Shown here one piece after another: positions 1 through 5,754 of a stretch of 7,326 nt of DNA (position 1 is the stretch's first letter; every line of letters starts with the position of its first letter). The position numbers and the translations under genes are program-made. Source of the DNA: Gammaproteobacteria bacterium (GTDB lineage: Bacteria > Pseudomonadota > Gammaproteobacteria > Pseudomonadales > Azotimanducaceae); contig JAPUJX010000143.1 in assembly GCA_027295975.1 (NCBI GenBank), positions 1 through 7,326 of the forward strand. The letters are read 5' to 3'. The notes beneath the pieces are model-generated. The model did no database searches. It saw only the letters and a list, made by a program, of their open reading frames with translations, and was not told where the DNA came from.

Positions 1-2
1 TC

Positions 3-461
3 TTCATCCACGATAAACCCCCGGCGTATATCATGGCCGGAGGCGTTGCCGGTCAAAGGCGCTTCTTCATTCCGGCGGGAGCGAAGGAACACAAACTCGA
101 AGGTGAACAGCTGATCGAGCGAGATGCCTATTTGTACAGTATGACGCCGCATATGCACTTCCGCGGCAAATATATGAGTTACACCGCGGTGTATCCCGAT
201 GGCACCTCCGAGATACTGCTGTCTGTGCCGAAGTATGATTTCAACTGGCAGTTCAGCTACCAGCTCGAGGAACCCTTGTTTTTACCCGCGGGTACCCGGC
301 TGGTGGCGAAAGGGGCGATGGACAACTCCGATCGCAATCGGAGCAACCCGGATCCCTCAAAGCCGGTACATTTCGGACTACAAACCAAACATGAAATGTT
401 TTTCGGCTTCACGACGCTGCGTTTTGAGGGAGACACCCCGGGAAATATGGGGTCGGAGTAA
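3..461 (+). CDS. Copper type II ascorbate-dependent monooxygenase-like (PHM-type) protein, C-terminal part; 5' end outside window
   Basis: The frame is open from the first base of the window, so the Met at 33 is internal and the gene is 5'-truncated; about 152 codons remain before TAA at 459-461. The visible part resembles the C-terminal domain of peptidylglycine/dopamine monooxygenases. An HMH motif (codons 150-158) lies in a TPHMHFRGK context. A later Met (396-398) in HEMFFGF sits where the family places the third CuB ligand. Established for the family: two copper sites, one per half domain, hydroxylating C-H bonds with electrons from a reductant. Bacterial relatives often carry thioredoxin-like or cytochrome domains upstream, but that part is not visible, so activity and substrate cannot be inferred. 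The protein is probably extracytoplasmic. The next gene starts 87 bp downstream on the same strand, so co-transcription is plausible. Confidence 0.8.
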   Translation, partial: FIHDKPPAYIMAGGVAGQRRFFIPAGAKEHKLEGEQLIERDAYLYSMTPHMHFRGKYMSYTAVYPDGTSEILLSVPKYDFNWQFSYQLEEPLFLPAGTRLVAKGAMDNSDRNRSNPDPSKPVHFGLQTKHEMFFGFTTLRFEGDTPGNMGSE

Positions 462-535
462 AGCGCCGGAGTAAACGGGCACGATACAGAGCGTTCGACC
501 GACGATGACCGAGGCGGACTCGAGCACTGGGAGTT

Positions 536-551
536 GGGGAAACAAAAAGTG
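536..551 (+). promoter_or_regulatory. Ribosome binding site and GTG start of the MBL-fold gene
   Basis: GGGGA at 536-540 precedes GTG 549 by 8 nt. The alternative TTG at 534 has its purine run directly adjacent with no spacer, so it would initiate poorly. Starting at GTG 549 also gives the more usual signal-peptide length. No ATG start is available in this frame between the previous stop codon and the signal peptide. Confidence 0.55.
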
Positions 552-1577
552 ACAAAACAATATCTATCGCGAACTTTGCTCGGGATCGGCTGGATACTGT
601 CGGGGTCGGCTTATGCCGAATCTTCCGAAAGCATCATCACCGAGACCCACCGCTTCACGGAGGTGAGGAACGAAATTTACCTCGTGCAAACGACAGCGCC
701 GGTGTTCAACAGCAACTCGTTGGTGATCGTCAACGACAATGACGTGGTGCTCGTGGATTCACATGTTACACCCGCGAAAGCCCGTGATCTCATCAAGGCT
801 ATCAAGGCGATCACGCCGAAGCCGGTAACGGCACTCATCAACTCGCACCACCACTGGGACCATGCTCATGGCAACCAGGAGTTCAGAGATATTCCGATCA
901 TCGGGCACGAATTTACCTACATGAAGCTCGCGACGGCACCCTTGGACGAGCCGACCTATACCGACGGCTTGAAGGGTAACGCCGCAACCCTTGCGCGCGT
1001 GCAAGAGCGTATTGCGGCCGCAACCGATCCCGAGGAGAAAAAGGAGCTTGAAACCTACCTTGAACTCTTCTCCGAACACGTCAAAGACTTCGATGAAATT
1101 GTTCCCCTGCCGCCGACCATTACCTTCAGTGAACGCATGACGCTGTATCGCGGTGGTCGGGAAATTCAGATCATCTTTCTGGGGCGGGCTCACACGGGGG
1201 GCGACGTCGTCGTCTACTTTCCACAGGATAAAGTGGTGTTTACCGGAGACATGGCGTTCTCGGGTCCGTCGTACCTGGGTGATGGTTATGTGGATGAATG
1301 GCCGGACACGCTCGAGAACCTGAAAACATTGGACTTTGACATTTTTGTTCCGGGTCACGGGTCGCCCGTTACCGATCTCAGCCGGATCGGCCTAGTACAG
1401 GAATTTTATCGGGATCTGTGGGCAAAGGCAGCCGTTATGCACGCGGACGGGGTTGACGCGATGACAGCGGCTGAGACCATCGATCTCACCAACCACACCG
1501 AGATTCCCATTCGCAATGTGGGCACCAGTCCAGTGACCATCAAGCGAATTTATCATCGCTTGGAGAACCCCGACTAA
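549..1577 (+). CDS. Secreted metallo-beta-lactamase-fold hydrolase
   Basis: Codes for 342 aa from GTG 549. An in-frame TTG at 534 would add five residues, but GTG 549 has GGGGA (536-540) 8 nt upstream, while the TTG abuts its purine stretch. A signal peptide is clear: basic start, hydrophobic core, and an AYA-ES cleavage site near residue 23. The zinc motif HHHWDH occupies residues 100-105 (codons 846-863), with H215 in GRAHTGG, D234 in FTGDM and H270 in VPGHGSP. This is a complete set of MBL-fold dinuclear metal ligands, with Asp at the bridging position. A charged helical insert (about 145-185) separates the halves. The fold covers lactonases, beta-lactamases, thioesterases and metallohydrolases found near quinoproteins. 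The convergent neighbour is a PQQ dehydrogenase, so a periplasmic hydrolase acting in the same pathway is possible. The substrate cannot be read from the sequence. The fold is certain and the role unknown. Confidence 0.9.
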   Translation: MTKQYLSRTLLGIGWILSGSAYAESSESIITETHRFTEVRNEIYLVQTTAPVFNSNSLVIVNDNDVVLVDSHVTPAKARDLIKAIKAITPKPVTALINSHHHWDHAHGNQEFRDIPIIGHEFTYMKLATAPLDEPTYTDGLKGNAATLARVQERIAAATDPEEKKELETYLELFSEHVKDFDEIVPLPPTITFSERMTLYRGGREIQIIFLGRAHTGGDVVVYFPQDKVVFTGDMAFSGPSYLGDGYVDEWPDTLENLKTLDFDIFVPGHGSPVTDLSRIGLVQEFYRDLWAKAAVMHADGVDAMTAAETIDLTNHTEIPIRNVGTSPVTIKRIYHRLENPD

Positions 1578-1589
1578 GACCGGTTCTCC
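1562..1589. terminator. Candidate bidirectional hairpin between convergent genes
   Basis: GGAGAACC (1562-1569) and GGTTCTCC (1582-1589) form a perfect 8-bp stem with a 12-nt loop that contains the stop codon of the MBL-fold gene. The stem lies just beyond the stop of the dehydrogenase on the other strand. Neither strand has a T-tract after the stem, so it is not a classical intrinsic terminator. It may cap mRNA 3' ends or slow converging polymerases. A second AGAACC at 1602-1607 can compete for the GGTTCT arm. Confidence 0.4.
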
Positions 1590-1606
1590 GGAATCTGGAA
1601 CAGAAC

Positions 1607-3730
1607 CTAGGACTCATCTGGTTTCGGAGCAGAAGTTATCTCCGGGTCGGGCAGGGCAAAAGCCACGTATTCAGAACCCGACGGCGGGCCCAGTCGACCG
1701 CCGCCAGCCGCGATCACCACATACTGCCTGCCGTCGACGCTGTACACCGCGGGGGTGGAGAATCCTCCCGCGCTGAGTTCTGTTTCCCACACCAGCGCGC
1801 CATTGTCGGAGTTGTAAGCGCGAAACTTCTTATCCGGGGTTGCGCCGATGAAAATCAGGCCGGACGCCGTGACCACCGGTCCGCCGTAACTGATGGCGCC
1901 ATAACCCAGATCGGGGTGCGAAAGGAAATTGCCGAAATTCACCTTCCACACGATTTCGCCGGTGGCGAGGTCGATGGAGTTCAGCGTGCCCCAGGGGGGT
2001 GCGTTACCCGGCAGACCTTTGTTGTCCTTCAGGTACACGTATCCGCTGGTGAGGGCGTAACCCACCTCATCGGATGGCGCGTCTTTTTCAGGCAGTTCCT
2101 TCGGCAGGATGTATCGGTAGATCGCGTTGCGGTCGAGGGTAGACAGGTGGGCGAACGTCGGCATGCCGTTGCCGCCTTCGGTCATGATCTTCCCGATGGC
2201 TTCCATGCCCAGCCGCTCGCGGATGTCGTCCAGCGCAGGGCCGCGGTCCGTGCCTTGGCGCTGGGCGCCGTGACAGGCGCCGCAGTGGGTGGCATACATA
2301 CCGTAGCTACTGTGCCCGATCGGTACTTCCGCCAGCGTCAGGATGGCGGCTTCGTCGTTGGAATTCACGATCAACCTGTTTGTGGCCGGGTCGAAAGCGG
2401 AGCCACCCCATTCGGCGCCGCCGTCGTACCAGGGATAAAACAACACCGTGCCGATTTTCGGGGGCGCCCAGGGTCTCCGCTCCCAACCGTCGATCAGATC
2501 TTCGACGAATGCCCTTGCTTCCGGCGTGCGGTTGGTGGGTTCGAAGACCTGGCGGCTGATCTCGACGCTGGACACGTACTGTCTGGCTGCGGGGACTTCG
2601 CCGGGAAGTGTGCTGGGGATTGGCGTGTCGACCTCGACAATGGGATACAACGACTCGCCGGTGTCGCGATCAAACGCATAAAGGTGGCCGGTTTTCGTGG
2701 TCAAGGTCACGGCGTCTATTAGTTTGCCGTCACGCTCCAGTTGGACCAGGGTTGGGGGTGACGGGTTGTCTTTGTCCCACAGATCGTGTTTCACCACCTG
2801 GTGGTGCCATCGGTATTTGCCCGTGCGGGCGTCCAGGGCGACGATGGAGTTGCCAAACAGGTTGTCGCCGAGCCGATCGCCGCCGTAGAAATCGGGTGTT
2901 GTGCTGCCGGTTGGCGCAAACAATATGCCGCGTTGTTCATCCAGGGTCATGCCCGACCAGGCGTTGGCCCCGCCCGCATGGGCCAGGGAGCCTTCCTCCC
3001 AGGTGTCGGAACCCAGGCCGCCGGGTTCCGGAATCGTGCTGAATTTCCACATCAGGCTGCCGTCTACGGCGCTGAACGCGCGAATGGAGCCGGGATACGC
3101 ATCCGACCCTTCGGTGGTGGAAAACCCCATGATCAGCTTGTCCTCGAAGACGACGCCCGGGACCGTCACACCGATGTAGCCGCCTTTGCCGGTGGGGGTC
3201 ATGTCGACCTTACCGCCCATGCCGAAGCCCTCGATGAGTTGCCCGTCGTCTGCGTTTATGGCGATAAGTTCTTTGCCGGCCGCGAAGAAGATGCGTCGCT
3301 GGTCGCCTCGTTCCCACCACATGAGTCCGCGCTGGGCCGCTCTGTTCAGACCGAGGTCGGTACGCCAGATTTCTTCACCGGTGGCCGCATTCAAGGCAAA
3401 CGGTACCAGCGAAGGGGTCAGGGCATAAAAAATACCGTCCACGACGATCGGACTCGTGTACATGGTGCCCGAACTGACCTCGGGTTCGGATTCATAAACC
3501 CAGGCAACTTCCAGTTCGTTGACGTTCCCCCGGTTGATTTGATCGAGGGGTGAATAATGCCGGCGGCCGCTGTCCCCGAGATACACTGACCAGTCGACAT
3601 TCCGTTGCGTTGGGGATGGGGATGGATAGGCGGCTGGGTTGGTTATTGGGTCGGTTTTCGCCTGATCCCCTGATTCGGGCGTACAGGCAAAAATTACCAG
3701 GATGGTCAAAAATACAGATAGAACTCGCAT
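1607..3730 (-). CDS. PQQ-dependent dehydrogenase (glucose-dehydrogenase-like) with inserted c-type cytochrome domain; probable lipoprotein
   Basis: Codes for 707 aa. ATG at 3730 was chosen because AGGA lies 5 nt upstream on this strand and the protein then opens with a signal sequence ending in IFAC (Cys16), a somewhat atypical lipobox. The frame stays open to 3919, but that stretch does not look coding. Residues about 45-465 and 565-695 form quinoprotein propeller repeats (ALDARTGKYRW, SIDLATGEIVW, AYNSDNGALVW). HDLWDKD (315-321) and the Lys in TTKTGH (K346) match the active-site region of membrane glucose dehydrogenase, whose Asp and Lys bind PQQ and take the proton. A monoheme cytochrome c domain is inserted late in the propeller: CGACH at 483-487, with Met523 in GGNGMPTF as likely axial ligand. 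Substrate electrons would pass from PQQ to the heme and on to the respiratory chain in the periplasm. The substrate is probably an alcohol or aldose. No PQQ biosynthesis genes are in the window. Family is secure, substrate is not. Confidence 0.92.
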   Translation of the reverse strand: MRVLSVFLTILVIFACTPESGDQAKTDPITNPAAYPSPSPTQRNVDWSVYLGDSGRRHYSPLDQINRGNVNELEVAWVYESEPEVSSGTMYTSPIVVDGIFYALTPSLVPFALNAATGEEIWRTDLGLNRAAQRGLMWWERGDQRRIFFAAGKELIAINADDGQLIEGFGMGGKVDMTPTGKGGYIGVTVPGVVFEDKLIMGFSTTEGSDAYPGSIRAFSAVDGSLMWKFSTIPEPGGLGSDTWEEGSLAHAGGANAWSGMTLDEQRGILFAPTGSTTPDFYGGDRLGDNLFGNSIVALDARTGKYRWHHQVVKHDLWDKDNPSPPTLVQLERDGKLIDAVTLTTKTGHLYAFDRDTGESLYPIVEVDTPIPSTLPGEVPAARQYVSSVEISRQVFEPTNRTPEARAFVEDLIDGWERRPWAPPKIGTVLFYPWYDGGAEWGGSAFDPATNRLIVNSNDEAAILTLAEVPIGHSSYGMYATHCGACHGAQRQGTDRGPALDDIRERLGMEAIGKIMTEGGNGMPTFAHLSTLDRNAIYRYILPKELPEKDAPSDEVGYALTSGYVYLKDNKGLPGNAPPWGTLNSIDLATGEIVWKVNFGNFLSHPDLGYGAISYGGPVVTASGLIFIGATPDKKFRAYNSDNGALVWETELSAGGFSTPAVYSVDGRQYVVIAAGGGRLGPPSGSEYVAFALPDPEITSAPKPDES

Positions 3731-3739
3731 ATTGATCCT
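3728..3739 (-). promoter_or_regulatory. Ribosome binding site deciding the dehydrogenase start
   Basis: Read on the minus strand, AGGA (complement of 3736-3739) is followed by 5 nt and then ATG (3730-3728). This start gives a compact signal sequence. The in-frame ATG at 3919 would run the reading frame through the repeats and inverted repeat of the control region and bury the signal sequence at residue 64. Confidence 0.65.
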
Positions 3740-3789
3740 AAAGGTCTTGTTGTCGGTCAGCCAGGTGATGACCTCTTGTGCACCTTTTT

Positions 3790-3828
3790 TAGAGGCAAAG
3801 GATAGAGGCAACGGATAGAGGCAAAGGC
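3790..3828. repeat. Three tandem 13-bp direct repeats in the divergent control region
   Basis: The unit TAGAGGCAAAGGA occurs at 3790-3802, 3803-3815 (one A to C change) and 3816-3828 (last base C). All three keep AGAGGCAA. They sit about 60-100 bp upstream of the dehydrogenase start and 70-108 bp upstream of the lipoprotein start, so they are well placed as binding sites for a regulator. A 13-bp period is not a whole helical turn, so replication slippage is an alternative origin. Confidence 0.75.
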
Positions 3829-3829
3829 G

Positions 3830-3853
3830 GGAAATTGCCAAACGGCAATTTCC
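3830..3853. promoter_or_regulatory. 10-bp perfect inverted repeat, candidate operator or leader hairpin
   Basis: GGAAATTGCC (3830-3839) and GGCAATTTCC (3844-3853) are perfect complements around the 4-nt loop AAAC. An outer stem, AGGCAAA (3819-3825) with TTTGCCT (3857-3863), can extend the structure through a small internal loop. The arms contain the GGCAA pentamer of the adjacent tandem repeats, so repeats and palindrome may be one operator. The site ends 44 bp before the lipoprotein start. A weak promoter match (TTTCCA 3849-3854, TATGTT 3873-3878, 18-bp spacer) would overlap the right arm, as expected of a repressor site. This promoter is only tentative. Confidence 0.5.
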
Positions 3854-3887
3854 ACTTTTGCCTGTGATCCAGTATGTTAACCGGGCG

Positions 3888-3900
3888 AGGAGGGGAGATG
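3888..3900 (+). promoter_or_regulatory. Strong ribosome binding site deciding the lipoprotein start
   Basis: AGGAGG (3888-3893) lies 4 nt before ATG 3898. The upstream in-frame ATG at 3874 would place this Shine-Dalgarno inside the gene and add eight residues before the signal sequence, so 3898 is preferred. Confidence 0.8.
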
Positions 3901-4743
3901 AAAAAAAAAGGTTTTGCACCAGGAATGTTAGGGGCGCTGTTGCTTACGCTCCTTGCCTGCGCACCGACGGATCAAAGTGAAACCACGCCAGCCGCCGCGC
4001 CCGTTGCTGATGCCAGACCGGACCTGAATGGCCTGTGGCAAGCCGTTGGCACCGCGCATTGGAATCTTGAAGGCGGACATGCCGTCAAAGGCCCGGCAAC
4101 CATCGTGCTGGGTGCGCTGGGTGGCATACCGGCAGGTTACAGTTACGTTGAAGGGGGGGAGATTCCGTACACGGAAGAAGCCGGAGCCCGGCGCGATACC
4201 TATCGCGCCGAATGGAACCAGTGGGATCCGGCGGTGAAGTGTTTTATCCCGGGCATCCCGAGACAAACGTACATGCCCCTGCCGTTTCATATCGTGCAAT
4301 CCGACACCAAGGTCTTCATTGCCTACGAATGGGGCAGCAACAGCCGCATCATCCATCTGGACCGTCCCGGCACCCGTGCCGATTTACCCTCGTGGATGGG
4401 TCATTCCCTGGGTCGTTGGGAAGGCAACACGCTGGTGGTGGAAGTGACGGATCAGATGCCCGACACCTGGTTGGACGCCACCGGCACCTGGCACGGAGGC
4501 GAACTCAAGGTCACGGAGCGATACACGCCCATGGGGCCAAACCACATAAGCTACGAAGCCACCATCGAAGACAGTCAGGTTTTCACGCGCCCCTGGAAGA
4601 TCAAGCTACCGCTGTATCGGCGCATTGGGGACGACGCGCGGCTCCTGGAGTATAAATGTGTTCCGTTCGGTGAAGACGCGATGTACGGACATTTGAGAAA
4701 AGGGGCGGATAGAACCAGGCCCACTATCAAAAACCTGTTTTAG
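3898..4743 (+). CDS. Uncharacterised lipoprotein, first of a pair of related secreted proteins
   Basis: Codes for 281 aa. The N-terminus (MKKKGFAPG, then a Leu-rich core) ends in the lipobox LLAC, so Cys21 is the probable lipidated residue. A Pro/Ala-rich linker follows to about residue 40. The mature domain opens with LNGLWQ (43-48), which recalls the GxW strand of lipocalin-like barrels, though that is only a resemblance. It then shows KCF (C115), a WMGHSLGRWEGNTLVVEVT block (166-184), LKVTERYT (203-210), ATIED and RPWK, and YKC (C254). These blocks recur in the next gene, and I recall the same pattern in many uncharacterised exported bacterial proteins. Cys115 and Cys254 could form a disulfide. 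No catalytic motif is recognised. It is 12 bp from the next gene, so the two are almost surely one operon. The codon after ATG starts a nine-A run. Function unknown. Confidence 0.88.
   Translation: MKKKGFAPGMLGALLLTLLACAPTDQSETTPAAAPVADARPDLNGLWQAVGTAHWNLEGGHAVKGPATIVLGALGGIPAGYSYVEGGEIPYTEEAGARRDTYRAEWNQWDPAVKCFIPGIPRQTYMPLPFHIVQSDTKVFIAYEWGSNSRIIHLDRPGTRADLPSWMGHSLGRWEGNTLVVEVTDQMPDTWLDATGTWHGGELKVTERYTPMGPNHISYEATIEDSQVFTRPWKIKLPLYRRIGDDARLLEYKCVPFGEDAMYGHLRKGADRTRPTIKNLF
4189..4210. repeat. Perfect 10-bp inverted repeat inside the lipoprotein gene
   Basis: CGGCGCGATA (4189-4198) is followed by the 2-nt spacer CC and the exact reverse complement TATCGCGCCG (4201-4210). It encodes the stretch RRDTYRAE. 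A two-base loop is too tight for an RNA hairpin without opening base pairs, so a dimeric protein-binding site is the more natural reading. Chance from codon use remains possible. Confidence 0.6.
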
Positions 4744-4755
4744 GGTGAGGTAAAG

Positions 4756-5748
4756 ATGAAAACGCAATCATTGCTAATCACGTTGGTAGCGGTACTCGCC
4801 GCGGGTAACGCGGTTGCCGAGGTGCCGATGAAACCCTGGGGTAAACCCAGCCTGCAGGGGACCTGGGATTTCAAATCGGCAACCCCGTTGAATCGCCCCG
4901 AGCGTTGGAAAGACAAAGAGTTCCTGACCCCCGAAGAGGCGGCAGAATTCGAAGATGACCTCATAAATGGCCGCGCGGAACGGGAGAAGACCGAAGGTGA
5001 GGTGCGTGAGGGCCTCGACGGCCAGTCCGATGTCGACGTGGGGTATAACTCCGGCTTTCTGGAACTCGGTACGAAGCTCGACGCCAGCTTGCGCACCTCC
5101 CTGATTGTGGATCCGCCGAATGGCCGCATGCCGGCGATGCTGGATTCGGCGCGCGCGCGTAATCGCCCCTATGTCGAGATGCAGGCGCTGTCACCCGAGG
5201 GGCCGGAAATGCGCAGCCTGACCGACCGTTGCATAATCGGGTTCAACAACAATCCGATGCGACCCAGCGCCTACAACAACATCATGCAGATCGTTCAGTC
5301 TGAAAGTCACGTCGCCATCCAGGTAGAAATGGTCAACGACCATCGTATCGTCCCAACCGACGGGGGCGGCAGCGTGCCGGCCAGCACCCGGTTCTGGAAG
5401 GGTTTCTCCAGTGGCAGCTGGGATGGCGATACGTTTGTCGTCACGACGACCAACTTCAAGCAGTACGCGACGCCGTATGGAACGGGCCCGAACGTGGTTT
5501 TGACAGAACGCTTCACGCGTCTGGATGAAGATACGTTGCGTTATGAGTACACCGTCGACGATTCGGAAACTTATGAAGCGCCCTGGACGGCCAGCCAGCA
5601 AATGCGCCGAACCGACGACGATGTGTATGAGTATGCTTGTAATGAAGGTAACTATTCCATGCCGCTGGTGCTCAGAGCCGCGCGTAAGATGGACGTATCC
5701 GGTGAGACGGACGAGAACTGGATGCCAAGCTGGCACAAACGGCGTTAG
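4756..5748 (+). CDS. Uncharacterised secreted protein, second of the pair
   Basis: Codes for 330 aa from ATG 4756, with GAGG (4747-4750) 5 nt upstream. A Sec signal peptide ends at AVA (residue 21), without a lipobox, so unlike its neighbour it should be freely periplasmic or secreted. The mature protein opens with LQGTWDFK (33-40). A charged stretch follows (KEFLTPEEAAEFEDD, 54-68) and then RTSLIVDPPNGRMP (113-126). The shared core includes DRC (C159), FSSGSWDGDTFVVTTTNF (217-234), VLTERFT (248-254), YTVDDSETYEAPWT (265-278) and YEYACNEGN (291-299, C295). The order and spacing match the upstream lipoprotein, but it has an extra N-terminal section and lower identity, so the pair look like old paralogues. 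Cys159 and Cys295 are the candidate disulfide. No enzyme motif is recognised. Function unknown, and a role beside the divergent dehydrogenase is inference from position. Confidence 0.88.
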   Translation: MKTQSLLITLVAVLAAGNAVAEVPMKPWGKPSLQGTWDFKSATPLNRPERWKDKEFLTPEEAAEFEDDLINGRAEREKTEGEVREGLDGQSDVDVGYNSGFLELGTKLDASLRTSLIVDPPNGRMPAMLDSARARNRPYVEMQALSPEGPEMRSLTDRCIIGFNNNPMRPSAYNNIMQIVQSESHVAIQVEMVNDHRIVPTDGGGSVPASTRFWKGFSSGSWDGDTFVVTTTNFKQYATPYGTGPNVVLTERFTRLDEDTLRYEYTVDDSETYEAPWTASQQMRRTDDDVYEYACNEGNYSMPLVLRAARKMDVSGETDENWMPSWHKRR

Positions 5749-5754
5749 TTTTTG

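Noticed and set aside
33..461. Complete small protein starting at ATG 33
   Set aside because: The same frame is open to the window edge and the upstream residues continue the domain, so the ATG is internal to a truncated gene.
759..1358. Minus-strand open frame of about 199 codons opposite the MBL-fold gene
   Set aside because: The plus strand carries the complete zinc ligand set; the antisense product has no recognisable motif or credible start.
2265..2290. Repeated GGCGCC blocks as a regulatory repeat
   Set aside because: They encode the heme-binding CGACHGA region and are explained by Gly/Ala codons.
1916..3553. Long plus-strand open frames opposite the dehydrogenase
   Set aside because: They are antisense shadows of a gene with clear PQQ and heme motifs. 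Their translations show no domain, and biased codon use in GC-rich genes commonly leaves the opposite strand open.
3731..3919. N-terminal extension of the dehydrogenase by 63 residues
   Set aside because: The frame is open, but this stretch contains the tandem repeats and palindrome. A Shine-Dalgarno and signal sequence begin at 3730, and the extra residues would block export.
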